Source of the DNA: Caproiciproducens galactitolivorans
GTDB taxonomy: Bacteria; Bacillota; Clostridia; Oscillospirales; Acutalibacteraceae
Direction: 5' to 3'
Length of the DNA: 64,000 nt
NCBI RefSeq assembly: GCF_004768785.1
Contig: NZ_SRMQ01000007.1
Coordinates: forward strand, 62,001 to 126,000
Below the pieces are notes generated by a model. It worked only from the letters and a program-made list of their open reading frames with translations, ran no database searches and was not told the origin of the DNA. Positions 1 to 8,485 of this stretch are shown piece after piece. A program made the translations under genes and the position numbers. Within the stretch, counting starts at the first letter, position 1. Each line of letters opens with the position of its first letter.

Positions 1-338
1 CGGACAGTTGGGAAACGGAAAATTATAAAGCTGTCGTCAGCGAAAAAACGCTGAAGGATGGTTCAAAAAAGACCACCATCTCTTTTGAGTTTCAAGGGGA
101 TGCGGAAAACCCTTTGCTCTCCATTTCTCTTGTTCCTAAAAAATCATGGGAGTCGGCTAAACACACAGCAAAACCGATCTATCTTGGCACAAGGGGAAAT
201 ACTGTCTATATTGGTAAACTGCCGAAGGAATGTCCCTACGACGTAGGAACGAAGGCGGATCTGTACAACAGCATGATCCTCCCGACGGAAGAAGTAAAGA
301 AACGGTTCAAAATATTAAAAAATACCGATTCACAATAA
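1..338 (+). CDS. C-terminal part of an unknown protein (5' end outside window)
   Basis: The reading frame is open from the first bases to TAA at 336-338 and gives about 111 residues without a start, so only the C-terminus of a longer gene is present. The visible part is hydrophilic and mixed-charge, with no membrane segment, cysteine motif or recognisable domain. A hairpin with a T-run follows the stop directly, so this is the last gene of its transcription unit. I do not recognise the family. An internal TTG and ATG could start shorter proteins, but neither has a convincing ribosome site. Confidence 0.6.
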   Translation, partial: DSWETENYKAVVSEKTLKDGSKKTTISFEFQGDAENPLLSISLVPKKSWESAKHTAKPIYLGTRGNTVYIGKLPKECPYDVGTKADLYNSMILPTEEVKKRFKILKNTDSQ

Positions 339-341
339 CAG

Positions 342-368
342 TAAGCTGCCAAGGACACTGGCGGCTTA
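342..368. terminator. Bidirectional intrinsic terminator
   Basis: TAAGCTGCC and GGCGGCTTA form a 9-bp stem with one G-T pair around a 9-nt loop, followed by TTTTTAT. It lies between two convergent genes and probably serves both. Confidence 0.7.
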
Positions 369-371
369 TTT

Positions 372-1013
372 TTATAAGATCGCGATGATTTCGTCCAGCG
401 TTTTAACACAGGCGTACAGCATTTTATTCAGTTCAGAATTTGGCTTTACCATATCCGGCACCATTACCGTTTTCATGCCCGCGCGGTAAGCCGAGGTAAT
501 GCCGTTGAGGGAATCCTCAACCGCCATACATTCTGTGGGCGGAACCTGAAGCGCGGCCGCCGCTTTCAGATAAATATCCGGGTCCGGCTTGCTTTTTTCC
601 AGCATATCCCCGCACACAATCGCGTCAAAGTACGGAAGCGTATTCGTGCTTTTCAAATGGTGCAGCGTGGTTTTCCTCTGTGTGGAGGTTGCAACCGCAA
701 TTTTATAGCCGTTCGCCTTCAGATAATCCAATAAAGTGTAAAGCCCCGCTTTCACCGGAACCCCATTTTCCGCAAGGTATCCCTTGAAGTATTTGGTACC
801 GAGTTTGATAAAGTCCTCATAAGGGAAATCCTTGCCATAGGCGTCTTTGAAGGCTTTTTCCACATATTCATACGTGAAGCCCATAATCTGCCCGTAGATT
901 TCATGAGCGTCCGCGCAATGAAGCTCCTGCCCGGCTTTTGCCCAAGCCTGCATCTTGACGCGTTCCGTGTCAAACATTGTGCCGTCCATATCAAATATGA
1001 CTGCTTTGATCAT
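372..1013 (-). CDS. HAD-superfamily phosphatase / phosphoglucomutase-like hydrolase
   Basis: The 213-aa cytosolic protein has the HAD motif I FDMDGT (nucleophile Asp8 and acid Asp10), a motif II Thr/Ser in VATST around residue 108, the KSKPDPDIY motif III region and an acidic AVEDS motif IV. The helical cap after motif I places it in subfamily IA, the beta-phosphoglucomutase/phosphatase-like group. The substrate cannot be read from the sequence. ATG is preceded by GAGG at good spacing. It starts only 17 nt after the stop of the PglX gene, so the two are probably co-transcribed. That need not imply a shared function. Confidence 0.85.
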   Translation of the reverse strand: MIKAVIFDMDGTMFDTERVKMQAWAKAGQELHCADAHEIYGQIMGFTYEYVEKAFKDAYGKDFPYEDFIKLGTKYFKGYLAENGVPVKAGLYTLLDYLKANGYKIAVATSTQRKTTLHHLKSTNTLPYFDAIVCGDMLEKSKPDPDIYLKAAAALQVPPTECMAVEDSLNGITSAYRAGMKTVMVPDMVKPNSELNKMLYACVKTLDEIIAIL

Positions 1014-1030
1014 TGTATCAACCTCACCAT

Positions 1031-4000
1031 TTATTTTAAGGGCGCAAGCAAGTTCTGTCCGTTTTGAATTTTGCTGTAATTATACAATACCCCATCGTCC
1101 AAGTTCAGCCGGATGTGCGCGGAAGCGGCCTTTCCCAGCCTTTCTTCGTACTGCTCCAGCCGACGGAGCCGTTTCACCCGCGCCGCTGATTTTCCCTTGG
1201 ATTCCCCGCGGTTGAGCCCTTTTTCCAGCCGCTGCCGCGCTTCCTCAAAATAACCCAGCACGTTACAAAGGGTATTTTCGTGATATGAATGCATATAGCA
1301 AAGCACCCGGCACCCGCTGCCGTTAAAAAGCCAGTAGATCGGCCTTTTTTTATACAGCCTGCAATGTTCCTGGTAAAAGGAATACGTATAATACGCCCGT
1401 ATCTTTTCCAAAGGGCTGCCGCTGCCGTCCATGGCAGAGGTAAGGAATTCCAGATTTTCCTGCAGGAACGCCTCCCCAAACACGTACCGGATGAAAGCGA
1501 CCACCTTCGCCACAAGGTCATCCGGTATCTCGTTGCAAATCGGCACCGCATCCGTAACGTCGGTATTGTAGCCCGGTACAGGAAAGCGGCCGAAGACACA
1601 GCCAACCGCAAAATGGAGGAAGCTTCGGGTGTCCCGGGCAAGCGCGGCGCGTCGGACGGTAATGTCCCGTTCTTCCACTTCCGGGGTCAGGCTGTTCTGC
1701 AAGCCGTATATGCCGATGAAAATACGGTTGATCTCCTCTTCATTTTCCTTCAGCCGCTGAAACCGGCGCTCCGCGTATTCCTTCCACGCGACATAAGCAT
1801 CTGCTATTTTTCCGCTTCCGGACCTAAATTTTAAAAACGGGTGCGTTTCGAAATTCCAGCTTGTTTCGGAAAAATCCCAATCCGCTTTGGAGATCGCAAT
1901 ATTTTCGCGGACAAGCGCGTCTATCCGGGACTTCACGCTTTCATCAATGCGGAGCGGAAGCTGCGCAATGTTCCCCGCCTGATAATTTAACGTCGGGTTA
2001 ATTAAATTCAGCATTGCAAACGCGCATTTGCTGGACAAAAAGCCCAGCGCGTAAAGGACATCCTCCCTGCGGTTCATAAAAACCGAGGAACCGGCAATGT
2101 CAAACACAAAGCCGCCGGGATAATAACGCACGCCGAATCTGGATGAGCTGACGAAAGACCATGAAATACTCGGCAAAAAATAATAATCCTGCCCGGGGAA
2201 AACCGCGGATTGCCCGGACTGCACCCGGTATTTGCTGATTTCCTCCCCGAAATTTTGAAAATTCACAACATACTCCTGATTTCCGTACCATTTCCGGAAC
2301 CCGCCGCCCTTATTGTAAGGATACCATTTCAGCGGACTTTTTTCACAGTCCTCCCTGCCGGAACAGTGAAAATGGATTTCTTCGCGCGGCACCTCAAACC
2401 AATAGCGCAGGAAGCGTTTATTGTTGCAGGTAAAAAGACCGTTGGTTACGGCAGCGTACGCGCCGATACCGGAGGTATTGGCGAAAATTTCCCCGTATTC
2501 CCTGTCCACCCAATACGCGATCGGCATTCCGGGGATTCTAGTAAAGCGAGCCGACGGTGTTTCATAGCGGTAAGGGCACCGGGGATTCCGGGAAGCTTCG
2601 ATCGCCTTTTGCTTCTGCACCTCCATACCGCCGCGAAAATCGGACAACCTTAAGTAAACGCCCGGCCTCGTCTCTGGCCCGTTTTTCAGGACAAAGGTGC
2701 AGACCGGCACGGTTGCTTCCTCAAACGCGGAATACTCCAACTGGATAAGGGAAGATATGGATTTCTCCCGTAGGATGTATTCCCTTAATTTCTGATACGT
2801 TTTAATGAACATCCACACAAACGGGGACATAAACGCGCAATACCCGTTTTCTGTGCAGAATCCGAAATTACGGTATAAAAACACCGCGAACAAATCGCCG
2901 GCATATGCATGATAGTGGCGGTTGACATACGCTTTCAGCTTCGTATTCATCTTATAAAGATACGGGGGATTTGTCGCCACAACCGGATAGGTTCCCGCCA
3001 TTGCCCGCGCCTGACGGATAAGCGGCGGCAGCTTTTTCAGCGTATCCTCCCGGAGAGCCGGGGAAGGCAAACCGCCACATTCCCCCTGCCGGATTTCTTC
3101 CAAACGACGGTCAATGCGTTCAAAATGCAGGGAACCGACCGAAATCAGGCTGCCGTATTCTTTGGCGTCCCAAAAAGAAGCCGTTAAGCTCTGCATGTCC
3201 TCCTGCAGTTCTTCATCCCCATCAGCCACAAAGGAAAGCAATTCTTCGCTGATTCCGTTGCTTTCCTGAATTGGAAACAGATTGAGCGGTATTTTTCGGT
3301 TAAGGATATCCGCGTTATAGTTTCTTGCTTTCATGAAAAGGGCAAAATAAGCCAATTCATACGAACGCTGATCCACATCAAGACCGTAAAGATTATGGCG
3401 AAGAATCTGCTCGGCTGCGTCATAAGCCGAATAGCCACATTCCCGGTATATTTCCACGAGTATCTCAAAGGCGTAAACCAGGATATGCCCGCTGCCCATG
3501 CAGGGGTCGAGGATTTTTATTTCCTGCGGGGAAATCTCCTGTCCCGCCGCTTCCTCCCCGCCCCCCAGATAATAGAGAAGCTTCTCCTTCAACGGGCTTT
3601 TGGGGTGGCGTTCCAACCAGTATCTGCCGAGCGAATTGTCAACCATGCTGCGCACAATCCAGTCGGTCGTAAAAAATTGGGTTGCGGCGGGGACATCCTC
3701 ACGCTTTACCCGCCCGCCGTTCAAGCCGGTTACTGCATTCTTCCGGTCATCGTTATAGTACTGGTAAAGCCAGCCGACGATTTCAACCGCTTCGCGGAAA
3801 TCCTCTTCGGAAATACCGTCGACCAGCCTTCGGACAATCCCGTTTTTGTCCTGGAAGGACAGTTCCAGCAAAGCGTCCAGATACCCGCATGCACTCCTGA
3901 AATAATCCGGCAGGATTTCAGCAAGGGAACGGCAGCAATCGATAAACAGCGAGGTAAAAAGCGCGTCGGTTTTTTCTTTCTGCGGCGCGGCAGCAACAAT

Positions 4001-4276
4001 ATCCGGAAGAATCTGCCCCGGATTTTTCGAAGACAGCACGCGCACACCGCCGGGCAGATACCCGTTGACTTCCATAAAACGAACGCCGATGATCCGTTTA
4101 AACCAGATATAGGACACTTCCTCCGCGACGACATCGAGCCCCTTTTCCGTAACGTCTGCCGCAAGCTCGGCAATCAGTTTTCCGCTGCCAATATTGTCCG
4201 TAATCCTTTGGGCGACCGATGCAATGAGCTTCCTTCTCGCATTGATTGCAAACGCCTTAATCGCCGTCTTATTCAC
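1031..4276 (-). CDS. pglX: Orphan BREX-type adenine-specific DNA methyltransferase PglX
   Basis: The 1081-aa protein resembles PglX, the m6A methyltransferase of BREX phage-defence systems. It has the SAM-binding DPCMGSG motif near residue 257 and the catalytic NPPY motif near residue 435, followed by a long target-recognition and C-terminal region. The start chosen is GTG at 4276, giving VNKTAIKAFA. GGGGAGGT lies 9 nt upstream and a promoter sits at 4308-4335. The open frame runs on to 4459, but it crosses that promoter and does not resemble PglX. No BrxA, BrxB, BrxC, PglZ or BrxL is nearby; the flanks are a HAD phosphatase and a DUF554 protein. It therefore looks like a solitary methyltransferase, with a role in epigenetic modification or as a BREX remnant. 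Confidence 0.88.
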   Translation of the reverse strand: MNKTAIKAFAINARRKLIASVAQRITDNIGSGKLIAELAADVTEKGLDVVAEEVSYIWFKRIIGVRFMEVNGYLPGGVRVLSSKNPGQILPDIVAAAPQKEKTDALFTSLFIDCCRSLAEILPDYFRSACGYLDALLELSFQDKNGIVRRLVDGISEEDFREAVEIVGWLYQYYNDDRKNAVTGLNGGRVKREDVPAATQFFTTDWIVRSMVDNSLGRYWLERHPKSPLKEKLLYYLGGGEEAAGQEISPQEIKILDPCMGSGHILVYAFEILVEIYRECGYSAYDAAEQILRHNLYGLDVDQRSYELAYFALFMKARNYNADILNRKIPLNLFPIQESNGISEELLSFVADGDEELQEDMQSLTASFWDAKEYGSLISVGSLHFERIDRRLEEIRQGECGGLPSPALREDTLKKLPPLIRQARAMAGTYPVVATNPPYLYKMNTKLKAYVNRHYHAYAGDLFAVFLYRNFGFCTENGYCAFMSPFVWMFIKTYQKLREYILREKSISSLIQLEYSAFEEATVPVCTFVLKNGPETRPGVYLRLSDFRGGMEVQKQKAIEASRNPRCPYRYETPSARFTRIPGMPIAYWVDREYGEIFANTSGIGAYAAVTNGLFTCNNKRFLRYWFEVPREEIHFHCSGREDCEKSPLKWYPYNKGGGFRKWYGNQEYVVNFQNFGEEISKYRVQSGQSAVFPGQDYYFLPSISWSFVSSSRFGVRYYPGGFVFDIAGSSVFMNRREDVLYALGFLSSKCAFAMLNLINPTLNYQAGNIAQLPLRIDESVKSRIDALVRENIAISKADWDFSETSWNFETHPFLKFRSGSGKIADAYVAWKEYAERRFQRLKENEEEINRIFIGIYGLQNSLTPEVEERDITVRRAALARDTRSFLHFAVGCVFGRFPVPGYNTDVTDAVPICNEIPDDLVAKVVAFIRYVFGEAFLQENLEFLTSAMDGSGSPLEKIRAYYTYSFYQEHCRLYKKRPIYWLFNGSGCRVLCYMHSYHENTLCNVLGYFEEARQRLEKGLNRGESKGKSAARVKRLRRLEQYEERLGKAASAHIRLNLDDGVLYNYSKIQNGQNLLAPLK

Positions 4277-4307
4277 TACATCGATACCTCCCCAGACTGA
4301 TAAACAT

Positions 4308-4335
4308 ATCATACCATACCCTATTGCAATTTCAA
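4308..4335 (-). promoter_or_regulatory. Predicted sigma-A promoter of pglX
   Basis: On the minus strand TTGAAA (4335-4330) and TATGAT (4313-4308) are separated by 16 nt. The GTG start lies about 32 nt downstream. This supports the short PglX start over the longer open frame. Confidence 0.5.
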
Positions 4336-4442
4336 AGAAAAATCGTAAGGCAAGGCGTTCTCCCTGCGCCTGCGCAATGAGAAAGAAGCAATTGACCTCC
4401 ACGGCATCTTTTGGAAATGCCGCAAATATAAAGTGAACCTTA

Positions 4443-4472
4443 TTGACATCGAAACGCAAATTGATATATCAT
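4443..4472 (+). promoter_or_regulatory. Predicted sigma-A promoter of the DUF554 gene
   Basis: A perfect TTGACA at 4443-4448 is followed 18 nt later by TATCAT at 4467-4472. The spacing is slightly long, and TATATC at 16 nt is an alternative -10. Confidence 0.45.
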
Positions 4473-4507
4473 AAAAAACACATGAACGGATGGGAAGTCG
4501 GAAGGAT

Positions 4508-5197
4508 ATGCTGGGAACAATTGTAAACGCGCTTGCAGTAGTGGCAGGAACCGCCTTGGGGCTGGTTTTAAAAAGCGGAATCCGGGAAAACTATCGGGAA
4601 ACCATTATGAATGCGATTGCCCTTTCGGTGCTGCTGATCGGCATTATGAGTGCGGTGAAAGCCAATAATCTGCTCCTGCTGATTACCTGCATGGCCATGG
4701 GCAGCATAATCGGGGAAGCGCTGAAAATTGAGGACAGGCTTGAGGGCCTTGGCAAAATAATAGAGCGCCGGATCTCCCGTTCGGACGGCGGGGTCGCGAA
4801 AGCCTTTGTAACCGCCAGCCTGATTTTCTGTGTCGGCTCCATGTCAATTGTCGGTTCCATCGAAAGCGGCCTTACTGGAAACCATCAGATGCTTTTCGCA
4901 AAATCAATACTAGACGGAATCTGTGCCGTCTTCCTCACGTCGTCGCTGGGCGTTGGCGTGATTTTTTCCGCCGCCGTAATCCTGCTCTATCAGGGAACAA
5001 TCACCCTTTTGGCTTCGTCCTTAAAATCGCTCCTGACAGCGGAAATGATCCGTGAAATTACTGCAATCGGCGGCGTTTTAATCATAGCGATCAGCTTGAA
5101 CATGCTGAAAATCAAAAAAATAAAGGTCGGCAATATGCTGCCGGCCCTTTTCATTCCTTTTCTCTATTTTATTGTAAAGAAACTGATTGGAATGTAG
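4508..5197 (+). CDS. DUF554 family membrane protein
   Basis: The 229-aa protein is highly hydrophobic, with about six to seven membrane segments spread over its length. It begins MLGTIVNALAVVAG, the usual start of DUF554 proteins such as B. subtilis YdfK/YqgA. It contains the glycine-rich FCVGSMSIVGS stretch typical of the family. The molecular function is not established; a transport role is often assumed. An in-frame ATG at 4490 would add six residues, but 4508 matches the family and has GGGAAG/GGAAGG upstream. It is transcribed divergently from pglX. Confidence 0.8.
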   Translation: MLGTIVNALAVVAGTALGLVLKSGIRENYRETIMNAIALSVLLIGIMSAVKANNLLLLITCMAMGSIIGEALKIEDRLEGLGKIIERRISRSDGGVAKAFVTASLIFCVGSMSIVGSIESGLTGNHQMLFAKSILDGICAVFLTSSLGVGVIFSAAVILLYQGTITLLASSLKSLLTAEMIREITAIGGVLIIAISLNMLKIKKIKVGNMLPALFIPFLYFIVKKLIGM

Positions 5198-5221
5198 GAT
5201 TCCACTACTCTTCGATATAAA

Positions 5222-5246
5222 CTGCGTCTGCACATCGCAGGCGCAG
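5222..5246. terminator. Hairpin between convergent genes
   Basis: CTGCGTCTGC and GCAGGCGCAG pair over 10 bp with one G-T pair around a 5-nt loop. There is no strong T-run, so it is only a possible terminator. Confidence 0.4.
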
Positions 5247-5270
5247 CAATATTCTTTAGAAACTATCCCA

Positions 5271-5654
5271 TCAGCATTTGGTTTTGAAAACCTCGTCCTG
5301 ATAGACGTCCGAAACGGAATGATCCGGATAATAGCACAAAATCATGCCGTTGCTCTTGCTGACGATAATCGACGGACCGACCGTTCTGTTGTGATCGGAA
5401 ATTTCGAATTGGTAGTATTGATCGCCGCCATAGGAAAGGTTTTCGTTCATTAACTCCAACCGATATTGATTATAATTCAAGCGGATCGTATTTTTAATTA
5501 CGCTCTCGGCCTCTTCCAGGTCAATATTCTGTACAGTCAGCGTCGGCTGAAGCTCCGCAGACTGTTCCTTTGTGGAACCGGCTTTGGTGCAGGCGGCCGG
5601 AATCAATAAGAAAAGCGTCAAAACGATCAGAACCGTAACCTTCTTGATCTTCAT
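5271..5654 (-). CDS. Small predicted lipoprotein of unknown function
   Basis: The 127-aa protein has a lysine-rich N-terminus, a hydrophobic helix and a lipobox IPAAC ending at about residue 22, so it should be lipid-anchored on the outside of the membrane. The mature part is acidic to neutral with GGDQYYQFEI and SKSNGMILCYY segments. These suggest a small beta-rich fold of the PepSY-like or DUF kind, but I cannot name the family. ATG at 5654 is chosen because it starts the signal peptide and follows GGGGTGGG; the open frame extends 25 codons further without a signal-peptide context. It is divergent from the rRNA methyltransferase gene. Confidence 0.7.
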   Translation of the reverse strand: MKIKKVTVLIVLTLFLLIPAACTKAGSTKEQSAELQPTLTVQNIDLEEAESVIKNTIRLNYNQYRLELMNENLSYGGDQYYQFEISDHNRTVGPSIIVSKSNGMILCYYPDHSVSDVYQDEVFKTKC

Positions 5655-5853
5655 TGAAATCCCACCCCTGTTCATCACTTTTTCTATCTTAATCATAGCC
5701 CGGGCACAACAGGAAATCAAGAAAAGCAACAGAACTGTAAGGGGTTGCTACAAAACTGTAAACGGTGCGCCGGACTTGCAGTTTCAGAAGAAAACGGACA
5801 ACCGGATAACTTCAAAAAGCGGTCGGCTGTCAAGTAAAAAAAGAGGAATAAAC

Positions 5854-7083
5854 ATGAAACAAAAAAGAAATTATCCGAAAGCCATTTTGACCCGAAAAGC
5901 GGAAAACAGCATTCTGGCCGGCCATCCATGGGTATATAATACCGAAATTTTAAAAATCGAGGGCGCATATCAGAACGGTGAACTCATCGATGTATTCAAT
6001 ACCCGGGAAAAATACCTGGGCACAGGATTCATTAACGACCATTCCAAAATCCGAATCCGCCTGCTTTCCCGGAACGCGAACGATGTTTTCGACGAAGCCT
6101 TTTTCGAGCGCCGCCTGCGGTACGCCTGGAACTACCGCAAAACGGTTATGGGGAACGATTTGTCCTGCTGCCGCATAATTTTCGGTGAAGCGGATCAATT
6201 TCCCGGGCTTACGGTGGATCGTTTTAACAACATACTGGTTACGCAGACGCTCTCCCTTGGAATGGAAAAATTGAAACCGATTCTCTTTCCGCTGCTTTGC
6301 AAAATCCTTGCGGAAGACGGACAAACCATCGACGGCGTGTATGAGCGAAATGATGTTACGATCCGCGAACTGGAAGGCATGGAGCAAAACAAGGGCTTTT
6401 ATCCGATTCTCGGATTGCCGCAGCCGGAATCCACGCAAACAACGATTCTTGAAAACGGGATCGAATACAGCGTGGACTTTGAAAACGGGCAGAAAACCGG
6501 ATTTTTCCTCGACCAGAAATACAACCGCAAAGCGGTCGCGCAGCTTAGCCGCGGAAAAAAAGTACTGGACTGCTTTACACACACCGGTTCCTTCGCGCTG
6601 AACGCGGCAAAGGGCGGCGCCGAACGCGTCCACGCCGTGGATATCTCGGAAGACGCCATCACCATGGCACAGGAAAACGCAAAGCGGAACGGCCTTCAGG
6701 AAATAATAACCTTTCAAACCGCAAATGTATTCGACCTCATTCCGGAGCTGCCCTGCGGCGCGAAGGACGGTTACGATTTCATCATATTGGATCCTCCCGC
6801 CTTTACAAAATCTCGCCATACCGTTGTTCACGCGATAAAGGGCTACAAGGAAATCAATCTGCGCGCAATGAAGGTGCTGCCGCGCGGAGGATATCTGGCA
6901 ACCTGCTCCTGCTCCCACTTTATGACCGACGAGCTTTTCCGCAGCATGCTCCGAAGCGCAGCGTTCGATGCGCATGTGTCGCTGAAACAGATCGAAGCCC
7001 GCCAGCAGGCCCCCGACCACCCCATTCTGTGGAACGTGCCGGAAACAAGCTATCTGAAATTTTATATCTTCCAAATCGTATAA
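5854..7083 (+). CDS. rlmI: RlmI-like 23S rRNA (cytosine-C5) methyltransferase
   Basis: The 409-aa cytosolic enzyme resembles RlmI, which methylates C1962 of 23S rRNA with SAM (E. coli RlmI is 396 aa). The order is an N-terminal PUA-like RNA-binding domain (AGHPWVYNTEI), a central EEHEH-like domain, and a Rossmann methyltransferase with VLDCFTHTGSFALNA as the SAM site, the ILDPPAF motif and a catalytic CSCS motif near the end. ATG at 5854 follows AAGAGGA. The frame is open for another 94 codons upstream, but that stretch lies over the antisense lipoprotein gene and is not homologous. A perfect hairpin with seven Ts follows. Confidence 0.9.
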   Translation: MKQKRNYPKAILTRKAENSILAGHPWVYNTEILKIEGAYQNGELIDVFNTREKYLGTGFINDHSKIRIRLLSRNANDVFDEAFFERRLRYAWNYRKTVMGNDLSCCRIIFGEADQFPGLTVDRFNNILVTQTLSLGMEKLKPILFPLLCKILAEDGQTIDGVYERNDVTIRELEGMEQNKGFYPILGLPQPESTQTTILENGIEYSVDFENGQKTGFFLDQKYNRKAVAQLSRGKKVLDCFTHTGSFALNAAKGGAERVHAVDISEDAITMAQENAKRNGLQEIITFQTANVFDLIPELPCGAKDGYDFIILDPPAFTKSRHTVVHAIKGYKEINLRAMKVLPRGGYLATCSCSHFMTDELFRSMLRSAAFDAHVSLKQIEARQQAPDHPILWNVPETSYLKFYIFQIV

Positions 7084-7092
7084 TGGAAATCC

Positions 7093-7119
7093 TGCGGCAG
7101 CCTGCCGCATAATTTTTTT
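7093..7119 (+). terminator. Intrinsic terminator after rlmI
   Basis: TGCGGCA and TGCCGCA form a 7-bp stem with a 3-nt loop, followed by TAATTTTTTTAA. Confidence 0.75.
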
Positions 7120-7121
7120 AA

Positions 7122-7440
7122 TTCTACTTAACGTCACTTCCCAACAGTCCGTACCATGCCCTGTATCGGAAGTATTTCCCGAACTGCGCAGGTTCGATCT
7201 TTACTTTTAAGATTAAGGACGGCGCACAGGAAGCAAGGAATTTTATTGACCGTCTTCAGATTTTCTCCCTGCTCGCCAATGTGGCCGACGTCAAATCGCT
7301 GGTCATCCATCCGGCGAGCGCCACGCACTCCCAGATGACGGAAAATGAATTGCTCCAGTCCGGTATTAAACCGAACACCATCCGCCTTTCCATCGGTACC
7401 GAGCATATCGACAATTTGCTTTATGACCATTATCGTAAAT
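7122..7440 (+). pseudogene. C-terminal remnant of O-acetylhomoserine sulfhydrylase (metY)
   Basis: Translation in the frame of 7122 reads LPNSPYH, GSIFTFKIKDG, FSLLANVADVKSL, VIHPASATHSQ and RLSIGTEHID, which is the hallmark C-terminal third of PLP-dependent O-acetylhomoserine (thiol)-lyase. About 105 codons remain of a roughly 425-aa enzyme. The catalytic lysine and N-terminal domains are missing, there is no start or ribosome site, and the remnant begins right behind the rlmI terminator. After IGTEHIDNLLYD the family sequence ends and the frame runs on into the next terminator and mscS. It is a decayed gene, probably left by deletion or by an old duplication of a methionine/cysteine gene. 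Confidence 0.85.
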
Positions 7441-7448
7441 ACAACGTA

Positions 7449-7485
7449 TTAAAAAAAGGGGCCTGCTATTACAGGCTCCCGTTTT
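7449..7485 (-). terminator. Intrinsic terminator after mscS
   Basis: On the minus strand GGGAGCCTG and CAGGCCCC form a stem around a 6-nt loop, followed by seven Ts. The stem is reinforced by an A-run on the other side and may act in both directions. Confidence 0.75.
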
Positions 7486-7488
7486 ATT

Positions 7489-8310
7489 TCAGCCTTCCGG
7501 CTTTACATGTACGTCTAACTGGTTATAGGGGATATTCATTTCCGCCTCGTCGAATGCAAGCTTTACCTTCTCCTGCATATCGAAATAGAGGGCGGAAAAA
7601 TCCTCTGTCTTACACCAAACCCGAACTTCTATGGTAATGGAACTGTCTTTATGTTCGCCCACGGCCACAAGCGGAGCGGGTTCTTTCAGCACCAGCGGAT
7701 TGTCCGCAATCACTTTTGCAAGCAGCTCTTTCGTCTTCGCAATATCGGCGTCGTAGCCGATGCCGTAATGCAGATCCAGCCTGCGCGTCGGCATGGCGGA
7801 GTAATTGGTAATGACGCTGGCGGTGATTTTAGAATTTGGAATCACAACCACTTTATTATCAGACGTCCTAAGCGAAGTAAACATAATTTCAATCCGCTCA
7901 ACCGTTCCTTCCTCCTTGTCGAACGCAAGGTAATCGCCGACGCGGAAGGGGTGGGTAAAAATAATCTGCGCCCCGCTGGCAATATTCGACATACTGTCTT
8001 TCATTGCTAAACCAATGGTCAGACCCGCAGCGCCAAGGGCCGCGATAATAGAATTCACGTTCATGCCGAGCTGCGCCGCAGCCGTAATGCAGACGATAAT
8101 TTTCAAAAGCGATTTGCTTAGCGAGCACAAAAAGGTTGCAATACCTGTGTCCGCTATCGAACGCTGCATCGCCCGGAACATCAGATGAACCAGCTTGTTG
8201 CTGAGCCACCAGCCGATTCCCAAAATCAACAGGGCGCCTATTATTTTTGGCAGGCCGGCTTCTAGCGCCGTCAGTAGCTGCTGCCAGTACTTCTCAAAAT
8301 GGAATGCCAT
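7489..8310 (-). CDS. mscS: Small-conductance mechanosensitive channel (MscS family)
   Basis: The 273-aa membrane protein has three N-terminal membrane helices. The third is the glycine/alanine-rich pore helix (AALGAAGLTIGLAMKDSMSNIASG), followed by the conserved beta domain with FRVGDYLAF and GTVERIEIMFTSLRT, and a C-terminal cage domain. It opens under membrane tension to release solutes during osmotic downshock. It matches the E. coli MscS length of 286 aa. The start at 8310 is preceded by GGAGGT; an upstream ATG at 8328 lacks one. It is a monocistronic unit with its own promoter and terminator. Confidence 0.92.
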   Translation of the reverse strand: MAFHFEKYWQQLLTALEAGLPKIIGALLILGIGWWLSNKLVHLMFRAMQRSIADTGIATFLCSLSKSLLKIIVCITAAAQLGMNVNSIIAALGAAGLTIGLAMKDSMSNIASGAQIIFTHPFRVGDYLAFDKEEGTVERIEIMFTSLRTSDNKVVVIPNSKITASVITNYSAMPTRRLDLHYGIGYDADIAKTKELLAKVIADNPLVLKEPAPLVAVGEHKDSSITIEVRVWCKTEDFSALYFDMQEKVKLAFDEAEMNIPYNQLDVHVKPEG

Positions 8311-8362
8311 AAAATACCTCCAGATCAACCGTCTTTCGACTAGCCATTATGTATTTTCCTAT

Positions 8363-8390
8363 ATTATAGACTGTTTTCACAAAATCACAA
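8363..8390 (-). promoter_or_regulatory. Predicted sigma-A promoter of mscS
   Basis: On the minus strand TTGTGA (8390-8385) and TATAAT (8368-8363) are 16 nt apart, about 53 nt before the start codon. Confidence 0.5.
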
Positions 8391-8451
8391 GAAAAATAGG
8401 GAAAACCTAACTGCACAGGATAATTTTACATAGAGTTTCCCAAAAAAATTT

Positions 8452-8476
8452 ACCGCCGTCCAAAAGGGGCGGCGGT
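8452..8476 (-). terminator. Terminator of the prfC-BASS operon
   Basis: ACCGCC and GGCGGT form the stem of an imperfect GC-rich hairpin. On the minus strand it is followed by AAATTTTTTTGG. Confidence 0.65.
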
Positions 8477-8485
8477 TATTTCCTT

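Noticed and set aside
1031-4276. A complete BREX defence island as the undescribed system
   Set aside because: Only PglX is present in 64 kb, so this is not a system on current evidence.
3395-4300. A 301-aa plus-strand frame opposite PglX
   Set aside because: It is antisense to a gene with clear motifs, has no ribosome site and no recognisable domain, so it is a shadow frame.
4276-4459. N-terminal extension of PglX by 61 residues
   Set aside because: The segment runs across a probable promoter and lacks PglX similarity; the GTG at 4276 has a perfect ribosome site.
5950-7137. A 395-aa minus-strand frame opposite the rRNA methyltransferase
   Set aside because: Antisense to a strongly supported gene, no ribosome site or motifs.
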